In this document: positions 17,435 to 24,074 of the stretch, piece by piece
How the letters are laid out: each line of letters starts with the position of its first letter
How positions within the stretch are numbered: the first letter of the stretch is position 1
From: Microcystis sp. T1-4
GTDB taxonomy: Bacteria; Cyanobacteriota; Cyanobacteriia; Cyanobacteriales; Microcystaceae
Direction: 5' to 3'
DNA length: 24,074 bases
Assembly: GCF_000297435.1 (NCBI RefSeq)
Contig: NZ_CAIP01000025.1
Location: 1-24,074, forward strand
The notes under the pieces: model-generated
What the model saw: the letters and a program-made list of their open reading frames with translations, nothing else
What the model was told of the DNA's origin: nothing
Databases searched by the model: none
Position numbers and translations under genes: made by a program

Positions 17435-17695
17435 CTAGAGGGTTTCATCGGGATTAATGCCTAATTCTCTTAATCTTGCCGTTAATTGCTCAATTTTTTG
17501 TAAAGCCAGTTCTTTTTGTTGTCTTTCATGTTCCTTTTGCTGTAAAGCCAGTTCTTTTTGTTGACGTTCAGATTCTTTCGCGTGTTTCTCCAGAATAGCG
17601 GCTTCGACCGGTGTTGGGATTAACTGACCTTTAGGACTAAAATAACGGAATTTATCGGCGTAGATCCTATTATTTTCAGTAATCGATCGACAATG
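17435..17695 (-). pseudogene. C-terminal remnant of a Uma2-family nuclease
   Basis: Reading the minus strand to TAG at 17435-17437 gives NRIYADKFRYFSPKGQLIPT, then a heptad-like helix of repeated ERQQKELALQ units, ending ELGINPDETL. This is the typical C-terminus of cyanobacterial Uma2 (DUF820, PD-(D/E)XK-like) proteins, including their Gln/Glu/Lys coiled coil. The catalytic N-terminal 120 or so residues and any start codon are missing; the frame closes at 17726-17728. Two exact 21-bp copies (17501-17521, 17543-17563) encode the helical repeat. The broken 5' end lies about 45 bp from a dispersed element, suggesting deletion by rearrangement. Confidence 0.75.
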
Positions 17696-17741
17696 TTTTT
17701 TAATTGGATAAGTAGGTGGGTGGAATTAAATATAAAATGAA

Positions 17742-17807
17742 CGTAGGTTGGGTTGAAGCATGAAACCCAACGCCCGCATGGGTTACGCTACCGCTAACCC
17801 ATCCTAC
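17742..17807 (+). repeat. Dispersed 'gtaggttggg' element
   Basis: It contains cgtaggttgggttgaa and tgaaacccaac, then gggttacgct and gctaaccc arms, closing with cctac, which is the inverse of the starting gtagg. It is related to 10868-10940. It lies between the truncated Uma2 gene and the DUF1460 start. Confidence 0.65.
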
Positions 17808-17815
17808 AAATAATT

Positions 17816-18688
17816 GTGCCTACCTACTTAACTTTACCCTATTTATTAATTAATCCTGTTTTAATTCCCTTGAGTATAGCTCGATCGGAAACTGTTCTTG
17901 TTCGAGAAGTCAGCGATCCTAATTATCAAAAACTGGTGCAGTACGCTCAAAATCAACAACTTGATCGCCTAGCCATGGCCGATATAATTCAGAATATCGC
18001 CGCTCAATTTTTAGGAGCAAAATATCAAGCAGGATTACTCGATCGCTCTCCTACAGAAAAATTATTTATCTCTTTAAAAGAGTTTGATTGTGTCCTCTTT
18101 GTGGAAACAGTTCTCGCTTTGAGTCACAATTTTGCTTTAAAAAATTATCAGTATTCTGCTTTTAGTCAACAGGTTTTAAATCAGCGTTATCGCCACGGTA
18201 TTCTCGATGGTTATTGTAGTCGTCTTCACTACTTTTCCGATTGGATTAATGACAACCAAAAACGAGGCAATCTAGAAAATATTACTCAAAAATTAGGTGG
18301 AATTACTCTTGACAAAAAGCTCAATTTTATGAGCAAAAATCGCCCTCTATATCCCCAGTTAAAAACTCAAAGTAATTACGATTGTATTCAACAGGTAGAA
18401 CGAGGATTAGAAAGTTTATCCTTAACCTATATTCCCACCGTTAATATTAAAGGTATTTACCCACAACTACAAGCTGGCGATATTATCGGTGTCGTGACTA
18501 ATATCCCTGGTTTAGATACCACCCATACCGGTCTAGTTTATCGCTTTCCCGATGGCAAAATTGGCTTAATTCATGCCTCTCCTGCTGGTCAAGTTACCAT
18601 TGCTAAAGACCTAGAAAAATATATCACTAAAGTGGACAAAGCCATCGGTATTTTTGTCGTTCGTTCCCTTGATCCAAGAAATAGGTAG
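17816..18688 (+). CDS. DUF1460 (NlpC/P60-like amidase) secreted protein
   Basis: 290 residues from a GTG directly after the dispersed element. The frame is closed by TAA 21 nt upstream, so the native start may have been altered. The N-terminus is hydrophobic (YLTLPYLLINPVLIPLSIA) and could act as a signal peptide. The body matches DUF1460, an N-acetylmuramoyl-L-alanine amidase-like member of the papain-like NlpC/P60 superfamily. The catalytic Cys is C92 (KEFDCVLFVETV). The likely His is H237 (THTGLVYR), with a further conserved LIHAS (252-255). It probably acts on peptidoglycan peptides in the periplasm. It is convergent with the REC-kinase gene. Confidence 0.85.
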   Translation: MPTYLTLPYLLINPVLIPLSIARSETVLVREVSDPNYQKLVQYAQNQQLDRLAMADIIQNIAAQFLGAKYQAGLLDRSPTEKLFISLKEFDCVLFVETVLALSHNFALKNYQYSAFSQQVLNQRYRHGILDGYCSRLHYFSDWINDNQKRGNLENITQKLGGITLDKKLNFMSKNRPLYPQLKTQSNYDCIQQVERGLESLSLTYIPTVNIKGIYPQLQAGDIIGVVTNIPGLDTTHTGLVYRFPDGKIGLIHASPAGQVTIAKDLEKYITKVDKAIGIFVVRSLDPRNR

Positions 18689-18741
18689 ATAGGGAGCGAG
18701 AGCAGCAGAAAAAAAATTATGACCCCACCCTCTTGTTCATC

Positions 18742-19917
18742 TCAATTTAGGTGTTCAATGTCGGTAATAATCGGTAAAATTACCGTGATCTTTGTGCCTT
18801 TTCCTTCCTCACTTTCCAGGTAAATTTGTCCTTTGTGCGCTTCCACACAGCGTCCGACAATGGCTAATCCTAATCCCGTTCCTTGAATATTATCGACATT
18901 GCTACCGCGATAAAAAGGTTTAAATAAATTTTCTTGATCTTTGCTGGGAATACCAATTCCTCGATCGATAATTTTAAAGACTACCTGCTCAGATTCGACG
19001 ATAATCTTAAATTCTATGGGGTTTCCTTCGGGTGAATATTTGAGAGCATTTCCTAGTAAATTTGTCAAGATATGTTTAATTAAATTAATATCCCAAAGTC
19101 CTCTTTCTAAGCTGCCCTCAACTTGAAAAATAATTGCTGATTGCAGCTCTGGCTTAACAATAAAAGATTCTACCAATTTCTGACAATAATCCAGTAAATC
19201 CACCGGATCAAATTGACAGTATAATCTCCCGGAATCGGCCCGGCCAATTAATAACACTTCTGTGAGCAATTGATCCATGTCTTTAATGGCCGATCGAATC
19301 ATGCGAAAATAGCTAACTTGCTGATCTTTTGTCAACCGATCGCGACTTTCTTCTAATAATCCAGCCGAGAGTAAAATTTTATTTAAAGGATTGCGAAAAT
19401 CGTGGGATAACATGGAAACAAATTCAGTTTTTAACTGATTTAATTCCTGAGCTTTTTCCAGTTGATTAGTGCGTTCAATCACGCTCATTTTTAAAGCTTT
19501 GTTGGATTCTCGTAAAGCTTCCTCCATCTGTTTTCGCTCGATCGCATAACATAGCGATCGAGTTAAAATTTCTAAACTTACTTCTCTTTTAATTAAATAA
19601 TCCTGCGCTCCCTGACGTAGTGCTGCCAAAGCTAAATTATCATCATTAGTATTAGTTAAAACCACGATTGGCAATTTCGGAGCCGTAATCAAAAGGGGAG
19701 CTAAGGATTCCAAACCCTGACTATCTGGTAAAGTTAAATCTAATAAAATTACATCAAAATTTGTTTGTTGTAATAGAGAAATCGCCTCGGACAGTCTTGA
19801 CACATTAACCAGATGAAATTCTTTTTTTTCATTACCCTTAAGAATTTCCTTTAATAATCGAGCTTCGGCTAAATTATCCTCGATTAAAAGAACTTTTATA
19901 TCCTGCGAGAGTCCCAT
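18742..19917 (-). CDS. Receiver-histidine kinase hybrid (REC-HisKA-HATPase)
   Basis: 391 residues. The N-terminal receiver (about 7-125) has acidic pocket residues E13/D14, phosphoacceptor D60 (VILLDLTLP), T88 and K110. A coiled-coil linker (about 127-165) leads to HisKA with H172 (SHDFRNP). The HATPase has its N box at N290 (LLGNALKYS), G1 DRGIGIP (318-324) and G2 GTGLGLAIV (346-354). There is no TM or sensory PAS/GAF, so input must come from phosphotransfer to D60. It lies downstream of cph1-rcp1 on the same strand, separated by 255 bp of heptamer repeats, and may receive phosphate in the same pathway. No Shine-Dalgarno is obvious. Confidence 0.95.
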   Translation of the reverse strand: MGLSQDIKVLLIEDNLAEARLLKEILKGNEKKEFHLVNVSRLSEAISLLQQTNFDVILLDLTLPDSQGLESLAPLLITAPKLPIVVLTNTNDDNLALAALRQGAQDYLIKREVSLEILTRSLCYAIERKQMEEALRESNKALKMSVIERTNQLEKAQELNQLKTEFVSMLSHDFRNPLNKILLSAGLLEESRDRLTKDQQVSYFRMIRSAIKDMDQLLTEVLLIGRADSGRLYCQFDPVDLLDYCQKLVESFIVKPELQSAIIFQVEGSLERGLWDINLIKHILTNLLGNALKYSPEGNPIEFKIIVESEQVVFKIIDRGIGIPSKDQENLFKPFYRGSNVDNIQGTGLGLAIVGRCVEAHKGQIYLESEEGKGTKITVILPIITDIEHLN

Positions 19918-19944
19918 TTTTTAATCAAGAGTTAAAGAGATTTG

Positions 19945-20170
19945 GGAGGTTAGGGATTTGGGAGGTTAGGGATTGGGAAGTGGGGAGGTGGGGTGTGGGG
20001 TGTGGGGTGTAGGGTGTAGGGAGGGGGAATTATGAATTATGAATTATGAATTATGAAGTGGGGTGTGGGGTGTGGGGAGAATAAATAGAAATAATCTCCT
20101 GACTCCTGACTCCTGACGACCGCCTCCTGCCTCCTGACGACCGACTCCTGATAACTGATAACTGATAACG
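19945..20170. repeat. Mosaic heptamer tandem repeats (STRR)
   Basis: The spacer between rcp1 and the REC-kinase is almost all tandem repeat: two 16-bp gatttgggaggttagg units, gtggggt x3 plus gtagggt-type x2 (19988-20021), aattatg x4 (20028-20055), gtggggt x3 (20058-20078), then ctcctga, cgaccg(c/a) and taactga units from 20096 to 20165, all stepping by 7 nt. Apparent ORFs here are artefacts. Confidence 0.85.
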
Positions 20171-20172
20171 AT

Positions 20173-20619
20173 TCACTCCCCGGGTAAAGTAGCGGTTTCT
20201 AACCAAAAAGCCTCGATATTTTTGACAATTTTGAACAAATCGTTGAGATTGCGCGACTTGGTTATATAACAATTAACGTGCAGTTCATAGCTATAAAAAA
20301 TATCCTCCTCGTTGCGAGAAGTGGTTAAAACCACCACAGGAATTCTTTTTAAACTGGGATCGTTTTTGATTTCCGCTAATACCTCCCGTCCGTCTTTTCT
20401 TGGTAAATTCAGATCGAGAAGAATCAGATTAGGACGGGGAGAATCGAGATACTCCCCTTCTCGACGCAGATAATCCATGGCGTTGACACCATCCCTAACG
20501 ATAACTAATTCATGCGGGACGGTGCTAGTTTTTAATGCCTCTTGGATGAGGCGAATATCAGCTTTGCTGTCCTCCACTAATAAGATAATTTTGTGTGGCA
20601 CGTCCTCGCCAGCGCTCAC
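20173..20619 (-). CDS. rcp1: Phytochrome response regulator Rcp1
   Basis: Single-domain CheY-like receiver, 148 residues. Acidic pocket E16/D17, phosphoacceptor D69 (LILLDLNLP), T99 and K121 (TKSRNL). The whole sequence, notably RPNLILLDLNLP.KDGREVLAEIK and SYELHVNCY.TKSRNL.DLF, resembles Synechocystis Rcp1 closely. It takes phosphate from the Cph1 kinase; output is by protein contact, since there is no effector domain. The start is the GTG at 20619, set by AGGAGG 8 nt upstream, inside the 3' end of cph1. The two genes overlap by 62 nt, so translation is probably coupled. Confidence 0.95.
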   Translation of the reverse strand: MSAGEDVPHKIILLVEDSKADIRLIQEALKTSTVPHELVIVRDGVNAMDYLRREGEYLDSPRPNLILLDLNLPRKDGREVLAEIKNDPSLKRIPVVVLTTSRNEEDIFYSYELHVNCYITKSRNLNDLFKIVKNIEAFWLETATLPGE

Positions 20620-22864
20620 GCTCGTTACCTCCTAGGGGAATTGTAAAATAGAAAACCGCTCCTTTGCCTAATTGGGATTCTACCCAAATTCGTCCGCGAT
20701 GACACTCGATAATTTTTTTACAAATCGCCAAACCCATACCTGTGCCGGGGTACTCGTCGCGGGTGTGCAGTCGTTGGAAAATCACGAAAATGCGTTCGGA
20801 AAATCGGGGATCGATACCAATTCCATTATCGGTGACAGAGAACAGCCATTCCTCCTCTTGACGTTGGGCAGCAATATGAATAGTGGGGGTTGCTTTTCCC
20901 CGGAATTTAATGGCATTACCGATGAGATTTTGGAACAATTGCATTAACTGGGTTTTATCTGCCATGACAATTGGCAAAGGATCAACGGTGATTATAGCTT
21001 GACTTTCCTGAATTCTCCCTTTCAGGTTAGCGAGAGCTTTTTCCAGTGCCAGATTAGCATCAATGGTATTAAACTCTACCGCCTGCATATCCACTTTCGA
21101 GTAAGCCAGCACATCATCTATTAATGTTTGCATCAAACTGACACCTTCGACGGCAAAAGTAATAAATTCTTTAGCATCTTCGTCCAGTTCTTCGGTGTAG
21201 CGCATTTCTAGCAACTGCACATAGTTGGCGACTTGATTGAGGGGTTCCTGTAAATCGTGGGAAGCGACGTAGGCGAATTTTTTTAATTCGGCGTTTGATA
21301 GTTCCAAATCCCGCGCCAAACGGGCCAATTCATCGGCTTGTTTTAAGATGATATTGACGATCGCTTTTCGTAATTCTAGTGCGGCGTTGATTTCTACTGC
21401 TTTCCAGGGTAAAGATTTGAGACGAACGGTTTCTTTCCAGAGGGAGAAAGATTTACGCGGACAGAGACGAATATCACCATCTATGGCAGTCGTTTCGATC
21501 GCTTTACCCGGATCACCACCCCAGTTCACGGTTTGAATTACTTCTGGACGAAACCAGAGGAGATAATTACGTTTAGAAATGGGAATTGCTAGTAAACCAC
21601 TGGCAATGTCTTTAAACTTACCCCCATCGGCATAAATTCGCGGTAAGGAATTGGTATAGTAAACATCTTCATGGACGTTTTTTTCTAGCCAAGTAATCAG
21701 ATAATTTAGTTCTTCTTCGCTCGGTGTTACTCCAATTAAGGTATAATTGCCGCCTAAACAAATAGCGGATCCTGTGGCTTTAGTTAGATCGAGCAGATTC
21801 GGTTTATGGGCAATTAATCCATCAATAAAGTTATTAGCTTCCGCCATATAATCGATTAATTGCGATTGCACAAAGTTTAATTTCACTCGATAGTCATAAT
21901 CCTCGGTTTCTTCCCGTGCCGATATTTCCGAAAAAATTACTCTTCCTAAAAACTCACAAGCTTTACGGAGTTCGTAGGGTACATATTTGGGGGTACGGTG
22001 ATGACAGGCAATAATGCCCCAGAGACGTTTATTTTCAATCAGAGAAATGGTTAGAGATGCTCCCACTCCCATATTATGCAGGTATTCTAAATGACAGGGA
22101 GAAGCACTTCTAAGACTGGACAGGGTTAAATTTAAGGGTTGTTGGGTTTCGGGATGAAGAACAGGCACTAGATCGACGGGTTCAGAGGTAGCATCGGGAA
22201 TCTGTCGAATCCAATTAGCACTTAATAAATTTCGTGCCGGGAGAGGGATATCGGAAGCGGGATAACGTAAACCGAGATAGGGTTCTAGTTGCTCTATTTT
22301 GTCTTCTGCTATCACATCACCGTTATCTTCTTCGTCGAATTTGTATAACATAACTCGATCGAATCCTGTCATTTTTCTGACTTCTTTAACGATGATATTA
22401 CAGAAATCTTTCAGGCTACGGGTGGCTTCAAGTTTATCGATCGAAGTTTTGGCTAGGTGATAGAAACTCAGGAAAGGAATGTTTTCATAGGAAATAGCTG
22501 GTTCTAACTCTAAAATCAGCATTTGTTCGGCGTTGCGGTGAAAAATAGCATCAAAGACGGCAAAATCATCCCCTTTAACCCGCGCCCAAATTTTGGAGGG
22601 ATTGATAGCATCAAAATCGTTATTTTCTATGGCTGATTTTAGAGGATCGATCTGAAAGGGATCGAAGATTTCCTCTAGGGTTTTACCGATAATTTCCCCC
22701 GGAGAAATACCCAATAAACTGCGGCTATTACTGCTGGTTTGGCTGACTTTTAGCTCCGGTTCGCTGAGAACTAAAAGCACCCCGTGCGGTTGAATTCGGT
22801 TATAGAGATGGATCGGTTCCCGTTCGATCGAAGTTGGGTTAATTGTCTCGGTTATAACTTCCAT
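20558..22864 (-). CDS. cph1: Cph1-type phytochrome histidine kinase
   Basis: Red/far-red photoreceptor kinase, 768 residues: PAS (about 18-125), GAF (about 140-315), PHY (about 330-500), HisKA, HATPase. The bilin-linking Cys is C257 (SASPCHLEYLHNMG), with D205 in YPASDIPLPAR and H288 in CHHR; these match Cph1 C259, D207 and H290 with a constant shift of two. The PHY tongue has WFRPE at 437-441. Phosphoacceptor H536 (ASHDLQEPLNQV), N box N650, DNGIGID (679-685) and GTGMGLAIC (707-715) are intact. The C-terminus runs about 20 residues past the usual TIPLG end, overlapping rcp1. It is soluble. The ATG start is preceded by GGGGG. Confidence 0.97.
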   Translation of the reverse strand: MEVITETINPTSIEREPIHLYNRIQPHGVLLVLSEPELKVSQTSSNSRSLLGISPGEIIGKTLEEIFDPFQIDPLKSAIENNDFDAINPSKIWARVKGDDFAVFDAIFHRNAEQMLILELEPAISYENIPFLSFYHLAKTSIDKLEATRSLKDFCNIIVKEVRKMTGFDRVMLYKFDEEDNGDVIAEDKIEQLEPYLGLRYPASDIPLPARNLLSANWIRQIPDATSEPVDLVPVLHPETQQPLNLTLSSLRSASPCHLEYLHNMGVGASLTISLIENKRLWGIIACHHRTPKYVPYELRKACEFLGRVIFSEISAREETEDYDYRVKLNFVQSQLIDYMAEANNFIDGLIAHKPNLLDLTKATGSAICLGGNYTLIGVTPSEEELNYLITWLEKNVHEDVYYTNSLPRIYADGGKFKDIASGLLAIPISKRNYLLWFRPEVIQTVNWGGDPGKAIETTAIDGDIRLCPRKSFSLWKETVRLKSLPWKAVEINAALELRKAIVNIILKQADELARLARDLELSNAELKKFAYVASHDLQEPLNQVANYVQLLEMRYTEELDEDAKEFITFAVEGVSLMQTLIDDVLAYSKVDMQAVEFNTIDANLALEKALANLKGRIQESQAIITVDPLPIVMADKTQLMQLFQNLIGNAIKFRGKATPTIHIAAQRQEEEWLFSVTDNGIGIDPRFSERIFVIFQRLHTRDEYPGTGMGLAICKKIIECHRGRIWVESQLGKGAVFYFTIPLGGNERERWRGRATQNYLISGGQQS
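20628..20633 (-). promoter_or_regulatory. Consensus Shine-Dalgarno of rcp1 inside cph1
   Basis: AGGAGG on the minus strand, 8 nt before the rcp1 GTG. It is formed by cph1 codons for Leu-Gly-Gly at the end of the HATPase domain. It supports the GTG at 20619 over a second in-frame GTG six codons later. Confidence 0.75.
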
Positions 22865-23209
22865 GTGTATTGCCCCCAGAGGATTTTTGCCAAGTTGAAA
22901 ACTCTTTGTTTATTAAAACTATTTCTTCTCACTTTCGGGGGGCGATCGAGAATAAATTTACTTCTCTTAATACTAGGCCATCAAAAGTAATAAAACTTTA
23001 ATTAATCAGTTATCTACTGATCGAGCAGTTCTGTTCAGTTCCCTTTATTATAATCAGTTTTTCTCTGAGAATCTATGGTAATTTGTTAAGAATTAAAAGT
23101 TAATGTTACAAGGGACAGATAATTCTTAATAAAAATATATGGTAGGGTGTGTTAGCGAAGCGTAACACACCAAAATCTAAGATTTAAATACGATAGCAAC
23201 CCTTTTTTG
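22865..23209. other. Non-coding spacer upstream of cph1
   Basis: About 345 bp without a supported gene. It should contain the cph1 promoter (minus strand), with no obvious box pair, and a repeat-derived hairpin at 23146-23171 after the 257-aa gene. AT-rich otherwise. Confidence 0.55.
23146..23171. repeat. Dispersed hairpin repeat (ggtgtgtta / taacacacc)
   Basis: Perfect 9-bp arms (23146-23154 and 23163-23171) with an 8-nt gcgaagcg loop. From general knowledge, units of this kind (tgttagcgaagcgtaac) are scattered widely in cyanobacterial genomes. Here it lies 39 nt after the 257-aa gene and could also work as its terminator. Confidence 0.6.
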
Positions 23210-23971
23210 TTAATTACCTGGAGGTAAAATTTTGAACATTTCTGCAAGCTTATAACTATTTACAAGGAGACTAATTGGCGGATTAATCTTTTGTGCTTTT
23301 TCTGGAACTATTTTTGTGAAAAATTCCCATAACTTTTGGGATATATTGTTCTTGGTTTCCTTATCTTCACCTTCGACTTCATTAATTCCCACCTCGGTGA
23401 GGGTAGCCAAAATTTCCTTGCGAAGACCATTATAGCCAACGATGTAAAATTTGTTAAGAGCTTCCAGGACTTCATTTAATTTAATCAGCAGAAATTGTTT
23501 AAACTCTTGCGTAATTTTGCTATCTTCAATCATTTGAATTAAACCTAATATTTCTTCCCTTAACCTATTCAAATCCTCTTTGCTTAAACATATTTCCTCA
23601 AAATCTTCTACACAAGAAGGAAGCCAATATAGAGCTTCCCAGTCAGGAGAGTTTAGTGGCTCTCCGAAACCTAACCAATTCTCGTGAACTCTTGACAATA
23701 AACTAATTAATTTATACTTAATTTTTTCCATAAGTTTTTTATAGGAAGACTGTTTTCTTGAAGGAAAATATTGTAGTTGATCTTCTATGTGATAAATAAG
23801 CTGTAGTAATTGAATCAACCCTTTCTGAACAGAATCAGTGTCATTTTTCACTTCCATTGCTCTTGCTAAAACTGCTTGAACTGATTCGTTAGTTTCGTCT
23901 TGAGAACATCTTTGTAGGATAATTAATAAACGTTCGGCTGGATTATGAATCGGTAGAGGAGATGATTCCAT
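23210..23971 (-). CDS. Hypothetical helical protein
   Basis: 253 residues from the ATG at 23971 (MESSPLPIHNPAERLL); the frame also opens at a TTG at 23983. I do not recognise a family. It looks almost wholly alpha-helical and soluble, with no signal peptide or TM segment. Segments such as QKGLIQLLQLIYHIEDQLQY and LIKLNEVLEALNKFYIVGYN are amphipathic. The C-terminal end (INPPISLLVNSYKLAEMFKI) is more hydrophobic. Three Cys residues are spread without a metal-site pattern. AT-rich codon use compared with chlH or ilvC hints at acquisition. It is apparently monocistronic and divergent from a possible gene starting at 24063. Confidence 0.75.
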   Translation of the reverse strand: MESSPLPIHNPAERLLIILQRCSQDETNESVQAVLARAMEVKNDTDSVQKGLIQLLQLIYHIEDQLQYFPSRKQSSYKKLMEKIKYKLISLLSRVHENWLGFGEPLNSPDWEALYWLPSCVEDFEEICLSKEDLNRLREEILGLIQMIEDSKITQEFKQFLLIKLNEVLEALNKFYIVGYNGLRKEILATLTEVGINEVEGEDKETKNNISQKLWEFFTKIVPEKAQKINPPISLLVNSYKLAEMFKILPPGN

Positions 23972-24062
23972 AAATTTTATCAAAGGCTAGATTGGTTATA
24001 TATAGAACAATAGTATTGTAACTTATCATTTCTATTTTTACAGCAAGTTTGAGAGCCTATTT

Positions 24063-24074
24063 ATGAAAAAAATG
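24063..24074 (+). CDS. Possible start of a gene cut by the window end
   Basis: ATG AAA AAA ATG at the last 12 bases, with GAGAG about 10 nt upstream. Too short to identify; it is listed only because the spacing and the MKKM start are typical. Confidence 0.25.

Noticed and set aside
17501..17563. Possible CRISPR-like direct repeat (two 21-bp copies)
   Set aside because: Only two copies with a 21-nt gap, both encoding the same coiled-coil peptide of the Uma2 remnant in frame; this is a protein repeat.
19945..20170. Possible CRISPR array
   Set aside because: Units are 7 nt without spacers, so this is a tandem repeat and not a CRISPR.
20051..20272. 73-aa minus-strand ORF after rcp1
   Set aside because: It runs from another frame of rcp1 into heptamer repeats and has a low-complexity SSGGRRRSSG-like product.

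Overview
The window looks like chromosomal DNA of a unicellular cyanobacterium, most likely Microcystis or a close relative. Evidence: a full-length cyanobacterial ChlH, a Cph1-type phytochrome with its Rcp1 partner, a cyanobacterial pilMNOQ cluster, a cyanobacterial glycine-tailed RRM protein, GCGATCGC (HIP1-like) octamers (for example near 3035, 8630, 15108 and 15137), and many short dispersed repeats (heptamer tandem arrays, C-run/G-run palindromes, 'gtaggttgggtt' elements). The genus is inferred; the cyanobacterial assignment is secure.

Layout. 1-3700: small RRM RNA-binding protein (+), DedA-family membrane protein (-), pentapeptide-repeat protein (+), class I methyltransferase (+), and a polytopic membrane protein resembling an ECF S component (+). 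3705-4697: ilvC (-), followed by a repeat-rich spacer of more than 900 bp holding a degraded coding remnant. 5635-10503: type IV pilus alignment/secretin operon pilM-pilN-pilO-pilQ (+). 10504-11014: repeat-filled spacer. 11015-12359: tightly packed minus-strand trio (two-TM coiled-coil protein, SH3/OB-like 'FlgT-C-type' protein, orphan HicB-like protein) directly downstream of chlH (12420-16406, -). 16849-17382: PEP-CTERM secreted protein (+) with a C8 tract in its probable promoter. 17435-17725: C-terminal remnant of a Uma2-family nuclease gene (-). 17816-18688: DUF1460 amidase-like secreted protein (+). 18742-22864: red-light signalling cluster on the minus strand, cph1, then rcp1 overlapping it by 62 nt, then a REC-histidine kinase separated by a heptamer-repeat spacer. 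23210-23971: helical protein of unknown function (-).

How the genes work together. PilM/N/O form the inner-membrane alignment complex and PilQ the outer-membrane pore of the type IV pilus used for motility and DNA uptake. Cph1 and Rcp1 form a light-driven phosphorelay, and the downstream REC-kinase could extend it. ChlH commits protoporphyrin IX to chlorophyll synthesis and IlvC serves branched-chain amino acid synthesis. The least explained parts are the three-gene unit after chlH, the orphan 257-aa protein, and the dense non-coding repeats.

I found no convincing new multi-gene system. The best candidates for a second look are the post-chlH trio, the coupled cph1-rcp1 junction with a third signalling gene, and the homopolymer-bearing promoter of the PEP-CTERM gene.
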